A DNA stretch of 44,432 nt, from positions 1 to 44,432 of the forward strand of contig CANRSD010000014.1 in the NCBI GenBank assembly GCA_947642355.1. Reading direction: 5' to 3'. The notes beneath the pieces are model-generated. The model did not search any database. It worked only from the letters and a program-made list of their open reading frames with translations, and was not told the origin of the DNA. Position 1 is the stretch's first letter; each line of letters starts with the position of its first letter. The translations under genes were made by a program, and so were the position numbers. Below, in pieces: positions 17,247 through 26,904 of this stretch. The DNA is from an uncultured Clostridia bacterium (GTDB lineage: Bacteria; Bacillota; Clostridia; TANB77; CAG-508).

Positions 17247-17954
17247 CTATTCCAAATAGTCTTCTAATTTATCAAAAATCTTATATACTGTAGTTCCTGG
17301 CTTTATATTACTAGGAGAACTATTCTTATTCTCCTTTATTATATCTTTTGCTCTAGATTTTGCATATTCTAGCCTCGTTCTTAGAATTTCATATATATTA
17401 TCTAAATTCTTTTTATACTCTTCTTTCAATTCATTATTTTTAAATTGCTCATTTATTTTATCTATATATTCATTTCTAGATATATCTGACTTCAAATCAA
17501 TAAAATGCAATAAAAACCAAAATTCTATACATTCATTAGACCATAATACATTATAATATGTTTTCAATTCATCATCATCTATTTTATCATTATTTTTATT
17601 TATACTTTTACACATAAATACAACATTATCAAATTCATCTTTTGGAAAATCATCCTTATCGTATACAATCCAAACATAACCTATATGATTTACACTTTTA
17701 CTTACTATTCTTTTTGCTTCAGATAATGCTTCACGCCTACCCTTTCCTGTTGGTAATATTTTTAATTCAATTCTATTTTTAAATCTACCATTTATCTCAT
17801 TTTTTAGACCTTCAAAATAATTTGGCTCTGTTTTAGTTCCTTCACATATTATAACATGATACTCTGGATTTATTAAAACTTTTTTATTTCTTTTCTTTGT
17901 ACGCCATTGAATGTCTTTTTTTAATTCTGACTTTTTTAATGGTTTTTTACTCAT
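17247..17954 (-). CDS. rloB: RloB-like protein (AbiLii-like defence component)
   Basis: A 235-residue protein of the RloB family. It has a basic N terminus (SKKPLKKSELKKDIQWRTKKRNKK), then VIICEGTKTEPNYFEGLK (about residues 33-50), an acidic VWIVYDKDDFPKDEF (about 93-107) and NECIEFWFLLHF (about 139-150). The spaced acidic motifs (EGxxTE, DxDD, ExWFLLHF) recall a Toprim-like nuclease arrangement, which is inference. It follows the ATPase gene with a four-base gap. RloA/RloB pairs are found near restriction-modification loci and correspond to the phage-exclusion AbiL type. No restriction genes are present here. Confidence 0.8.
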   Translation of the reverse strand: MSKKPLKKSELKKDIQWRTKKRNKKVLINPEYHVIICEGTKTEPNYFEGLKNEINGRFKNRIELKILPTGKGRREALSEAKRIVSKSVNHIGYVWIVYDKDDFPKDEFDNVVFMCKSINKNNDKIDDDELKTYYNVLWSNECIEFWFLLHFIDLKSDISRNEYIDKINEQFKNNELKEEYKKNLDNIYEILRTRLEYAKSRAKDIIKENKNSSPSNIKPGTTVYKIFDKLEDYLE

Positions 17955-17958
17955 AATA

Positions 17959-19161
17959 TCAATCCTTATTTGAGAAATTTTTTATTCTTTTAAAATATGG
18001 ATCAGAACCATATCTTCCTTCTAAATATTGCTTACTATATGAAGAGTTTTTACTTACACTTTTACCATTTTTATCTCTTATTTCAAATAAAGAATATAAT
18101 TCACTTTCTTCTTTTTCATTTTTAGCAGCAAAAAGTATTTCATCACGCCTAAAAACGGTATTGCTCATAGTAACCAAATCATGTGATGTAAAAATTAATT
18201 GTGCTCCATTTGAATTAACATCAGATTTAAAAAGTCCAATAATAAATTTCAATAATTTGGGATGTAATCTTGAATCTAATTCATCAATAATACATATCCC
18301 TCCATTTAACAATACATCTAATATTGGAGATAATAATGAAAATATTTTTATTGTTCCTCTAGATTCTTCGTCTAAAGATAATCTATATTTTTTATTATTA
18401 ACTTCATGTATAGTATATATTTTATATCTTTCTATTTCTTCATCTTTTTCAATATTAAAATCAACTATGCAAGAATCAATCGCATTTAATATATTTAAAA
18501 ATATTTTTCTATATGATTTCAATTCTAAAAATTCTTCTGGTATCATATCTGAAGAATCTATATTTATAAAACGAGCTTTCTCAAAAAATTCTATCGCTTC
18601 TTTTATTACATCTAGATTATATGAAATCGCTAAAAAAGATAAATATGGTATTTGGGGATTTACAATAGTATTTACTTTATTTTTTTCTAATATTTTACCT
18701 ATATTTATATCATCCTTTTCCCTAATAAAAATTTTTTCTGGTTTCTTAGCTGTTAATAATATACGGTATAAACTTTCCAAAACAATATTATCTTCTTGTA
18801 TGTGTAATTTATATCTATACTCATAATTATTAACAATATAATATATTTCAAATTGCACTATATTGTCATTTTTTTCTTCAAATTCAAATGGAGTAGCTTT
18901 AATTTTTAAAACCTCTTTATTATATTTTAGTAAATTTATAGAATTAGTTACATAAGTTATTAAAGATATCAACGCCTCAATAGCATTTGTTTTTCCTCCT
19001 CCATTTGGTCCATACAATACAGATACTGGTAAAAACCTTTCAGAAATATTATCTACTTTTAATAATGTTTCTTCAAAGTCATCCTCTGGCTCAGCCTGCA
19101 TTTCTATTTGTGTTAAACTTTTATATGATTTAAAATTTTTAAAACTAAATTGAGTTAACAT
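17959..19161 (-). CDS. rloA: RloA-like AAA/ABC-type ATPase (AbiLi-like)
   Basis: A 400-residue SMC/ABC-like ATPase. The N terminus FSFKNFKSYKSLTQIEM is typical of OLD/RloA ATPases; Walker A is YGPNGGGKTNAIEAL (about residues 50-64). A regulatory middle region follows, then Walker B ICIIDELDSRLHPKLLKFII (about 288-307) and the switch His in LIFTSHDLVTMS (about 322-333). The C-terminal SKNSSYSKQYLEGRYGSDPYF is also family-typical. With the downstream RloB it forms a two-gene operon, probably a phage-sensing abortive-infection module in the cytoplasm. No in-frame CGG. Confidence 0.85.
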   Translation of the reverse strand: MLTQFSFKNFKSYKSLTQIEMQAEPEDDFEETLLKVDNISERFLPVSVLYGPNGGGKTNAIEALISLITYVTNSINLLKYNKEVLKIKATPFEFEEKNDNIVQFEIYYIVNNYEYRYKLHIQEDNIVLESLYRILLTAKKPEKIFIREKDDINIGKILEKNKVNTIVNPQIPYLSFLAISYNLDVIKEAIEFFEKARFINIDSSDMIPEEFLELKSYRKIFLNILNAIDSCIVDFNIEKDEEIERYKIYTIHEVNNKKYRLSLDEESRGTIKIFSLLSPILDVLLNGGICIIDELDSRLHPKLLKFIIGLFKSDVNSNGAQLIFTSHDLVTMSNTVFRRDEILFAAKNEKEESELYSLFEIRDKNGKSVSKNSSYSKQYLEGRYGSDPYFKRIKNFSNKD

Positions 19162-19318
19162 ATAATCACTCCCTTATATATAAATATAGCATATTTTCAG
19201 TTTTTTGTCCATATTTTCTAATTTTTTTTGAAAAATCAAATATAAACTATTAAATATTATGCTCAATTGCCATATTTTTATGAAAATAATAATTTATACT
19301 AAAACAATATAAAGTATA

Positions 19319-19349
19319 AAAAACTAGAGCAATTTATTCTCTAGTTTTC
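19319..19349 (-). terminator. Terminator at the end of the mazG/polysaccharide operon
   Basis: Inverted repeat AAACTAGAG (19321-19329) / CTCTAGTTT (19339-19347), followed on the minus strand by a T-run. It overlaps the last codons of the MazG-like gene. Confidence 0.75.
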
Positions 19350-19687
19350 CAAACTCTTTTTATATTCTCTTGTTCTTTATCTTTTATTGCTTTATATAAA
19401 TCAATATCTAATTTATTACATATACTACAAAGTACAATAAATACATCTGCCACTTCACTTTCTACTGTACTATAATTATTAATTTTTTCATTATCTATAC
19501 TCATATTGGTAGCAGTTTTTCTTATAGATTTTGCAAGTTCTCCCACTTCCTCTATAAGTAATAACATCGTCTTTTCTATTTCTTGATTTTCAAAACCTCT
19601 TATTTTTATTACATTTCTTATATATTCTTGCACTTCTTGTAGAGTATTATCTTTACCTAATTCATTCCATAATTCTAGTTGGTTCAA
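19334..19687 (-). CDS. MazG-like nucleotide pyrophosphohydrolase
   Basis: A 117-residue all-alpha NTP pyrophosphatase. The metal-binding helices show LLLIEEVGELAKSIRK (ExxE) and VESEVADVFIVLCSI (ExxxD), the MazG signature. Such single-domain forms cleave (d)NTPs or nucleotide-sugar-like substrates. It is the last gene of the polysaccharide operon, two bases after the cytidylyltransferase fusion, so a role in removing non-canonical nucleotides or by-products there is possible but unproven. Confidence 0.85.
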   Translation of the reverse strand: MNQLELWNELGKDNTLQEVQEYIRNVIKIRGFENQEIEKTMLLLIEEVGELAKSIRKTATNMSIDNEKINNYSTVESEVADVFIVLCSICNKLDIDLYKAIKDKEQENIKRVWKTRE

Positions 19688-19689
19688 AA

Positions 19690-21027
19690 TTAATTATCTC
19701 CTTTATAATACAATCTTTCTATAATAGAAGTAATACTTTCTATTTCTTCTTGTTTTAAATATATATTATCTGTTTTATTTACTATAGAATTCAAGAAATC
19801 GGATAATTCATATCTTAATCCATCGCCTTCAAATTTATAAAAATATTTCTCATTTTCATTAGCATTTTCAAATCTTACTTCAAAATACTCTGTCTTCCAC
19901 CAAGGAGCTGGAACTAAAATATATCCCTTTGTTCCTGATATAATAAGTTCTCCCTCTCTTTTTACTCCTATACCTACTTGAGCACTAGCTATTGCATTAT
20001 CATATTTTAATATAATTTTAGTATATAAATCTACATCTTTATCTCCATAGTAAGAATAATAATCTATATCTTTATAATTAACCCCTAATAATTTTATTAT
20101 TGCCAATAATGGATATGTTGCAAGTTCTGTAACACTTCCACCTGCTTGATTTTTATCAAATTCTCTTAATGAAATATCTGATATTAATTTAGTAAAAGTA
20201 GCATCTACATCTTTTATTTCTCCAATTATTCCGCTTTTAGCTAAAGCTATCATTCTTATAAATCCTGGAACATATGCTGTCTTTATAGCTTCATATAATA
20301 CAACATTATTTTTACTTGCTATATCATATAACTCTTTTACCATTTCCTTTTTTAATACCATAGGTTTTTCACACAAAACATGCTTTTTATTTTCTAATGA
20401 CTTTTTAACAAATTCATAATGAGTTAAATGTGGTGTTGCTATGTAAACTGCATCTACCTCTTTTAAAAATTCATCAAAATTAGTACTATAATATTTTAAA
20501 TCATTGTCTTCAGCAAATTTCTTTATTTTTTCTTCATCTCTTCCATATACATAATCAAAATTTATACCACTAACATATCTAGATTCTAGACACATTCTTG
20601 TTGCTATTCTTCCAGCCCCTACACATCCTAATTTTATTATTCCTCTCTCCTTATTTCTAAGTTGTGTACTTGATACGCCCTTTGTTCTTTCTAAATATAT
20701 AACTTCACAAAATTCATTCAAATAATCAAATTTACCTCTCCAATCAGAACCAATAATAAATCTATCAATATGATATTTTTTTATATCCTCAATTTTTTGC
20801 CCCATATATTCTTCTACAATTATCTCATCTGCAAATCCTGAACGTTTTACATTTTCAATACGTTCAAATAAAGATTGTTTTACATTTAATTTACCTCTCA
20901 TCTTATCATAATTCTCTGATGTAACTCCAACAATTAAATAATCTCCATTTTCTTTTGCCCTTTTTAAAATATTATAATGACCTTCATGAAATAAATCAAA
21001 AGTTCCATATGTTATAACTTTTATCAT
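19690..21027 (-). CDS. Fusion of glycerol-3-phosphate-type cytidylyltransferase and Gfo/Idh/MocA oxidoreductase
   Basis: A 445-residue two-domain protein. Residues 1-130 are a TagD-like nucleotidyltransferase: ITYGTFDLFHEGHYNIL with the HxGH motif, RSGFADEIIVEEYMG, FIIGSDWRGKF and the signature GVSSTQLRNK (equivalent to ISTT). From residue 131, IIKLGCVGAGRIATRM begins an NAD(P)-binding Rossmann fold, followed by YIATPHLTHYE and HVLCEKPMVLKKEM, the Gfo/Idh/MocA signatures. The fused enzyme probably makes a CDP-polyol: the oxidoreductase could reduce a sugar or keto precursor that the transferase activates. The exact substrate is unknown. It is the first biosynthetic step recognisable in the polysaccharide locus. 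Confidence 0.88.
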   Translation of the reverse strand: MIKVITYGTFDLFHEGHYNILKRAKENGDYLIVGVTSENYDKMRGKLNVKQSLFERIENVKRSGFADEIIVEEYMGQKIEDIKKYHIDRFIIGSDWRGKFDYLNEFCEVIYLERTKGVSSTQLRNKERGIIKLGCVGAGRIATRMCLESRYVSGINFDYVYGRDEEKIKKFAEDNDLKYYSTNFDEFLKEVDAVYIATPHLTHYEFVKKSLENKKHVLCEKPMVLKKEMVKELYDIASKNNVVLYEAIKTAYVPGFIRMIALAKSGIIGEIKDVDATFTKLISDISLREFDKNQAGGSVTELATYPLLAIIKLLGVNYKDIDYYSYYGDKDVDLYTKIILKYDNAIASAQVGIGVKREGELIISGTKGYILVPAPWWKTEYFEVRFENANENEKYFYKFEGDGLRYELSDFLNSIVNKTDNIYLKQEEIESITSIIERLYYKGDN

Positions 21028-21033
21028 TTTAAT

Positions 21034-22224
21034 TTATTCTCCTTTATTAATTCTTTGTTTATCTTTATAAAAATTTCTTAGTTCTTTAATACTTACATCA
21101 GCATCCTTTATAATTTTTCCTCTATAATATAACAAATATCTAAAAGCATACCAAATTTTTTCTTTAACACTAATCTTATAATATACATTTTCTTCACATT
21201 TCAAATTATTATTTTCACAATATTTCTTCAAATTATCAGTGACTCTCATAATAAAAGGACCTACTCCATAAAGTACTGGCATTGGCGAAACATCTATATC
21301 AACAAAGTCTACATTGGCCTTTGAAATCTGATTTATAATAAATTGATGTAAATTCAGTTTATAAGTCTTATTCAAAATAACCATTTTTATCTTAGTTTTA
21401 GCAAATAACAAGTTATGAGGAAGTGTCCCACTAATTGCAACAATTTCTGACGCTTCATTTATAGTCTGAATTTGCTCCCTAACACTCATATCTTCAAAAT
21501 ATACTGATACATAACCATTTTGGTTAAAAATATTTTCTATAATATTCTCTCCAATTTCTATTTTGTTCGCTCTTTTTAATCTACTTCTGGAACAATAAAT
21601 TTTTCTTTCTTTTTTTTCAGAAATATTCACATTACTAACAATTCTATTAAATATTTCTTCATATTCTTCAGTAAAATATTTTCCTGGATATATTGACATT
21701 TCTGGAACTATTATTTCTTTAAATCTTGTAACTTTATTAACCATCATAAGCTTTGACTTGTCAATTCCTAATAGCTCCAATAGTTCTAAATAATTTCCAT
21801 TAATTTTATCTTCTTTTCCTTTTATACAAGTATAAACAATTTTATAATCATTTATATCATTTTTTAATATATACCATAACCTACCTATAACATCTATCAA
21901 AAAATGCCCCCAATGATGTATAAATGCATTTAAATAAATTACTTTATTATCTGAAACCTCTACATTTTTCATATCAAATTTATATTTTCCATCAAGTCTA
22001 TCAGACATATTATATCCTTTTTGAGCTGATATTTCAATATAATTCTGTTCCTCATCTAAAACCCCACCACTTCCAAGTAATGTATTATTAGGATTATAAT
22101 GTTTATTAATAGGTAACACAAAACCATTATATACTTTTTCTACTTTTAAATTTTTTTTAATTTTAAAATCCATATTTGTATATAATTCATATTTATCTTT
22201 CATTATTTTATTAACATAATTCAT
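21034..22224 (-). CDS. Family 61-type glycosyltransferase
   Basis: A 396-residue cytoplasmic protein with the DUF563/GT61 hallmarks: VIYLNAFIHHWGHFLIDVIGRLWYIL (about residues 94-119), RKIYCSRSRLKR, and the C-terminal ISGTLPHNLLFAKTKIKMVILN block where the enzyme binds its donor. It most likely adds a sugar to the surface polysaccharide repeat. It lies six bases upstream of the fusion gene and two bases downstream of the flippase gene, so translation is tightly linked. Confidence 0.78.
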   Translation of the reverse strand: MNYVNKIMKDKYELYTNMDFKIKKNLKVEKVYNGFVLPINKHYNPNNTLLGSGGVLDEEQNYIEISAQKGYNMSDRLDGKYKFDMKNVEVSDNKVIYLNAFIHHWGHFLIDVIGRLWYILKNDINDYKIVYTCIKGKEDKINGNYLELLELLGIDKSKLMMVNKVTRFKEIIVPEMSIYPGKYFTEEYEEIFNRIVSNVNISEKKERKIYCSRSRLKRANKIEIGENIIENIFNQNGYVSVYFEDMSVREQIQTINEASEIVAISGTLPHNLLFAKTKIKMVILNKTYKLNLHQFIINQISKANVDFVDIDVSPMPVLYGVGPFIMRVTDNLKKYCENNNLKCEENVYYKISVKEKIWYAFRYLLYYRGKIIKDADVSIKELRNFYKDKQRINKGE

Positions 22225-22226
22225 TT

Positions 22227-23654
22227 CTAGTTCCCTCTATTATTCTTTCCACTAAATACTTTATTCTTTACTAGTCCAAATACATATTTTATATTAACTC
22301 TATTAACTACAAAAGCAAAGATTGCAACAACTATAAAATTAATTATGTTAGTAAAAAAATTATTTATATAATATAAAATTGTAGAAAAGACAAATATTAA
22401 TATTGATTTAAAAACTACATTTTTATCAAATTTTATTTTCACATATTTTTTAGAATCTAAAAATCTATATATAAATACTACAAAATATGCAACAACTGTA
22501 GATAATGCTGCAGCAAACAAACCGATCCATTTAATTAAAATCAAATTTAAAATCAAATTAACTAATGCTGCTACAATAGTAGTTCTTGCTACTGATTTAG
22601 TTAATTTTTTAGAAATATATATTCCACCAAACATGCCTCCTAAGACATTAAAAATATTAGATAATAACAATATTGGTATATATGTTAATGCATCATAATA
22701 ACTTTTTCCTATAAGTAAATCAAAAGCAAGTGGTATACAAACCATAATTACAACACATAAAGTAACAAATATACTCAAAATATTATTAATAGTTTTTGAA
22801 AAAAAACTATCTCTATTCTCATCATTTATATGTAATGATGCACTCTCTTGCCATGACATATTAATTACAGAAAAAAAACTTGAAAGTATATTAGAAAATT
22901 TACTCGAAACTGCATAAATTCCGTTTGCAGCTGTATTTACAAAAATAGAAATAAACGTTCTATCTGAAACATTTATTATCCACCAAGATAATCCATCTGG
23001 TATCATTGGTAAAGAATATTTTAACAATTCCTTAATTCTCGTTTTACTAACACTTTCAAACTTAATATATTTATATAATTTATTTCTAAAAAATAGTGTT
23101 ATACAACCAACTAAATTGGCAATTCCAGAAGAAATTAAAACCCCCTGTCCTCCTAATTTCAAAATTATTACTAAAACTATATTTAATATTATTGTTAAAA
23201 ATCCAGTAACACAACATGTTAATGAATATCCAATATTATCCCCCATTCCTCTTGAAACTTGAAGAAGTACACTTGATAATGTCATAAATAATATATTAAA
23301 TATTATTAACCAATAATATTCAAATTTTATAAATATTCCTATAATTAAATAAAGAACTGAAAAAATAACCGTTTGTAATATTAATGATACTAATGAATTT
23401 GTAATTATATCTATTTTATTATTTTCATTTTTTCTTTCATCAATTAAAAACCTAAAAACTGACGAATCTAATCTTAATGCAATAATAGGTATAAATAAAG
23501 ATATATATGTTTGTATTAAATCTATTACACCATAATCTGATGTTATTAAATAAGAAGTATAAATTGGCAATAATAAAAATGATATAAATTGTGTACAAAA
23601 TCTTCCTACAAATATTATTATTGTATTTACTAGTAACTCTTTTTGATTATTCAT
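22227..23654 (-). CDS. Polysaccharide repeat-unit flippase (Wzx/MATE-like)
   Basis: A 475-residue membrane protein with about 14 hydrophobic helices. It has the N-terminal motif IIFVGRFCTQFISFLLLPIYTSYLI followed by DYGVIDLIQTY, characteristic of PST/Wzx-type exporters in the MOP superfamily, and SLPMIPDGLSWWIINVSDRTFI in the centre. It would flip the lipid-linked repeat unit to the outer face. All three CGG triplets are out of frame (ATC-GGT, AAC-GGA, ACG-GTT). Confidence 0.88.
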   Translation of the reverse strand: MNNQKELLVNTIIIFVGRFCTQFISFLLLPIYTSYLITSDYGVIDLIQTYISLFIPIIALRLDSSVFRFLIDERKNENNKIDIITNSLVSLILQTVIFSVLYLIIGIFIKFEYYWLIIFNILFMTLSSVLLQVSRGMGDNIGYSLTCCVTGFLTIILNIVLVIILKLGGQGVLISSGIANLVGCITLFFRNKLYKYIKFESVSKTRIKELLKYSLPMIPDGLSWWIINVSDRTFISIFVNTAANGIYAVSSKFSNILSSFFSVINMSWQESASLHINDENRDSFFSKTINNILSIFVTLCVVIMVCIPLAFDLLIGKSYYDALTYIPILLLSNIFNVLGGMFGGIYISKKLTKSVARTTIVAALVNLILNLILIKWIGLFAAALSTVVAYFVVFIYRFLDSKKYVKIKFDKNVVFKSILIFVFSTILYYINNFFTNIINFIVVAIFAFVVNRVNIKYVFGLVKNKVFSGKNNRGN

Positions 23655-23710
23655 TTATTGTTCCTTGTATAATGTATTTAGGTTTTTAAAAGGAATTTAC
23701 CTATAACCTC

Positions 23711-24874
23711 TTATAACTTTTCTATAATATCACAAATTTTTCCAGAAGCATTCCCATTTTCAATAAGACCTATCCTATCTTTAAAATTCTTATAATTATT
23801 TTGAATTTTACTAAAATCTATATTTGAAAGAACTTCTAAAAGTTCTTTATTATTTCTTGTCAATTTAAAAGGTAATTCTTCAAATTCAAAATACATTCCT
23901 CTTTCATTTCTGTAATTATCTATATCATTTGCATATAAAACAACTATAATATTGGCTATCATAGCTTCAAACATTGTAGAAGAATAGTCTGTAATTAAAA
24001 TATTAGAAGATAAAATCAGTTCTTGAATATCTTTATATTTAAAAGCATTTATAATATTTTCTGAAAACTTAACATATTTCTCTGGATTTTTTTGTCCAGG
24101 ATGTAATCTTATAAGTACTTTCCAATCTTCATTTGTTATCTGCTTTAAAACTTTTATAACATTATTAAAATCTATATCATAAGGATTGTTAATATATTCA
24201 TTTCTAAAAGTAGGTGCATATAATATAATATTTTCATTATCTTTAATACCAAAAAAATCTTTTACTATTTTTTTTATTTTTTGTCTATCACCATTTACTA
24301 AAATATCATTCCTAGGTAATCCACACTCAATAATTTCTTTATCATACCAAAATGCTCTTTTATACATATCAGTACAAAATTTCCCATTTGATACAAGTAA
24401 ATCTATATCCTTCGAATCTTCTTTAGCCTGATTTATATAATTCTTATCTAACTTATCAATAGCATCTTTTTCAATTTTCTTTAATGCTATTCCTCCATGC
24501 CAAGTTTGGATATAAAATTGATTCTTTCTTTTTTTCACTATAATATTTTTTCTAGTATTAAATATCCATACTTTTGCAGTCACAAGTTCATAAATATATT
24601 TCAAAGAATTTATTTTAACTGTTCTAACCTCTTTTGGAAATCCTGTTATATTTTCATTTTGTACAACCCAAACTATATCATATTTTTTATTATTTCTTTT
24701 TAATAACTCATCTATAATATATCTTTGACTATCTCCATAACCCTTGCCATAAAAATTCGAACATATTATTTTATTTTTATTTATTGGAAAAAGTCTAAAT
24801 ATATAAAAAGGTAAACTTAAGATTCCAGTCCTATATATAATTGATTTTAAAATTAGTTCAATTTTTTTCTTCAT
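23711..24874 (-). CDS. CDP-glycerol glycerophosphotransferase family protein (TagF/TagB-like)
   Basis: A 387-residue membrane-associated transferase. Motifs of the Glyphos_transf family are present: SNFYGKGYGDSQRYIIDELL, WIFNTRKNI, YIQTWHGGIALKKIEKDA (His-Gly-Gly), ILYAPTFRNEY and ITDYSSTMFEAMIA near the C terminus. It probably adds polyol-phosphate units to a teichoic-acid-like or capsular polymer, matching the CDP-polyol fusion enzyme in the same operon. Its start overlaps the end of the upstream polymerase gene by 17 bases. Confidence 0.87.
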   Translation of the reverse strand: MKKKIELILKSIIYRTGILSLPFYIFRLFPINKNKIICSNFYGKGYGDSQRYIIDELLKRNNKKYDIVWVVQNENITGFPKEVRTVKINSLKYIYELVTAKVWIFNTRKNIIVKKRKNQFYIQTWHGGIALKKIEKDAIDKLDKNYINQAKEDSKDIDLLVSNGKFCTDMYKRAFWYDKEIIECGLPRNDILVNGDRQKIKKIVKDFFGIKDNENIILYAPTFRNEYINNPYDIDFNNVIKVLKQITNEDWKVLIRLHPGQKNPEKYVKFSENIINAFKYKDIQELILSSNILITDYSSTMFEAMIANIIVVLYANDIDNYRNERGMYFEFEELPFKLTRNNKELLEVLSNIDFSKIQNNYKNFKDRIGLIENGNASGKICDIIEKL

Positions 24875-26022
24875 TTTTTAGAATACCTTTCTTCTGTTCC
24901 CTATTTAGCAAATATATACCTACAATATAGAACATTAATGCATCTCCGCCTCTAAATTGTATAAATCCTAAAATAAAATATGAAATTATAAATGCAATAA
25001 TTGGATTATTAAAAAAATTCTTCCACTCTTTAAAAACAAATTTTAATATTATCCATATATATGCTAAAACTCCTATCAATCCACAATCTAATAACATTTG
25101 AAAATATAGATTATGAATATTACCTTCACCAATAAAAACTTCTGAAACTGTATTTATTCCAACAATAGAATTACCGAACACCATACCCTAATGGATTTCT
25201 CTTAAATGCTTCTTCTATGTTCTTCCACATCAATAATCTAGCTGTTGAACCTGTATCTGTTCCTATACTCTTTAATCTAATAAGTAAATAATCTACTATT
25301 CCTGTAACTACTAAAAATATTAACAATATAACACCTAAAATAAGCATTATTAAAATTCTTACCTTTTTTATCTTTCCAGGTCTTGCTTCTTTTTGTTGTA
25401 AAGTTAAGAAAATAAAACAAATACAATTTATTATTATTCCAACTCTACTTGCAAGTAATGTTGAAATAATTACACAAAGTGCTGTATATAAAAAACCTCT
25501 TTTATCTTCTTTAAAAAAAAATCCAAACATTCCAATCCAAGTCGCTTCTAAATTAGCTCCTCCTCCAAATATAAATTTATATATAGGATGTCCATTTGGA
25601 TTTTTCAAAAATCTAATTATTATATCAGCATTCATTATTGCATTTATATAAACACAAATTAAAACAATTACTGCAACTTTTTTTATAATATCTATCCATT
25701 CTTCCTTTTTTATATCACTACCACAGTTTAAAATTAATAATATTATATAAAAAGAAAAAGTGTAATTAAAAATCAGACTATGAAAACCATATTTTACAAA
25801 ATTTATACATGAAATAAAAAGCATAAATATATAAAATAAAGTTATAGTTCTTGTTGGTAATTTTATTTTCTTTTTAGATAGTAACCATGGCAAATACAAT
25901 ACTCCAATCACATGGAACAATTTAAGTCCAAAAGTTCCAAAATTCATAATTTCAATATTTTGAAAACACATTGATAATAATAATATACTAAATAATAATT
26001 TTCTTTTATTAATAATTTTCAT
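24858..26022 (-). CDS. O-antigen polymerase/ligase-like membrane protein (Wzy type), completed by +1 recoding
   Basis: A 387-residue polytopic membrane protein if recoded, with about ten hydrophobic segments and a periplasm-type loop before the break. The Wzy_C/O-antigen-ligase signature IEEAFKRNPLGYGV-GNSIVGIN followed by NIHNLYFQMLLDCGLIGVLAYIW spans the recoding site. In the zero frame CGG at 25176-25174 is followed directly by TAA. Skipping C gives GYGVGN and the conserved H-N motif. It would polymerise the surface polysaccharide repeat unit. Confidence 0.88.
25174..25176 (-). other. In-frame CGG +1 recoding site abutting a stop (Wzy-like)
   Basis: GTT-C-GGT at residue 283; the next zero-frame codon is TAA. 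The site lies inside the conserved Wzy_C motif GYGVGN. Confidence 0.9.
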
Positions 26023-26078
26023 GCCTTTTTTCCTTTATCTTAATAATATTACTAAATTTTACTTATTGTCCATTTCTA

Positions 26079-26870
26079 TTATTTGTTTTTTTGATAAAAC
26101 ATTAAGATTCTATTAGGTATAAACATTGCTATTAATGGTTTCAATATCCATATATACTGATACCATTTCATTTTCAACATTTTAAATCCTGTAATCTTAA
26201 CTTTAATTTCATTTATTCTTTGTTTTTTTGAAAATCTTTTTATTGTATCAGAATCTTGACGATACTTTAAAATTTTATCTTCTATAATATATCCTTTATG
26301 GCCTTTGGAATATAAAGTCATTTGAAGTAAATAATCCTCTGTTCTATTACTTATTGGATATCCACCAACTTCTATTATCGCATCTTTTTTTAGCATAATA
26401 GTTGGATGTATAAATGGAGTTCCTCTTAAAAAGTGTTCTTTTTTTACTTCACCATAAAAATTGGACTCTCTAAAAATTCCTTCTTTACTATTAAAAAAAT
26501 CTGCTCTGCCACCAATAAAACTATATTCTGGATGGGTTTTCATAAATTTCAATTGTTTTTCAATCCTATCCTTATATGAAATATCATCAGAATCCATTCT
26601 AACAATATAATTGCTCTTTGCATTATCTATTCCATAATTTAAAGTAGCTTCAATACCTAAATTTCTATCATTATGAAGTAAAACTATTCTACTATCTTTT
26701 TTAGAATACTCTTCTACAATTATCTCACATCCATTTGTACTACAGTCATTTACTATTATAAATTCTATATTACTATAAGTCTGGCTCAAAATACTTTCTA
26801 TAGCCATCCTAAGGTCCATTTCCTTTGTATTATACATTGGCATTAAAACAGTAACTAATTCATTATCCAT
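26079..26870 (-). CDS. GT2 family glycosyltransferase
   Basis: A 263-residue GT-A fold enzyme. The N terminus VTVLMPMYNTKEMDLRMAIESILSQTY is typical, with IVNDCST and the metal motif YIVRMDSDDISYKDRIEKQL (DxDD, about residues 90-109), the acceptor region HPTIMLKK and the downstream NRTEDYLLQM (ED). There is a possible membrane-associated C terminus. It probably adds one sugar of the repeat unit. Confidence 0.9.
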   Translation of the reverse strand: MDNELVTVLMPMYNTKEMDLRMAIESILSQTYSNIEFIIVNDCSTNGCEIIVEEYSKKDSRIVLLHNDRNLGIEATLNYGIDNAKSNYIVRMDSDDISYKDRIEKQLKFMKTHPEYSFIGGRADFFNSKEGIFRESNFYGEVKKEHFLRGTPFIHPTIMLKKDAIIEVGGYPISNRTEDYLLQMTLYSKGHKGYIIEDKILKYRQDSDTIKRFSKKQRINEIKVKITGFKMLKMKWYQYIWILKPLIAMFIPNRILMFYQKNK

Positions 26871-26904
26871 ATATTTTCTAATTAGTAAAAACTAATTACA
26901 CTCC

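Noticed and set aside
18161-18826. Long plus-strand open frame opposite the RloA ATPase gene
   Set aside because: No ribosome binding site, and composition typical of the antisense of an AT-rich gene; the minus-strand ATPase has full motifs.
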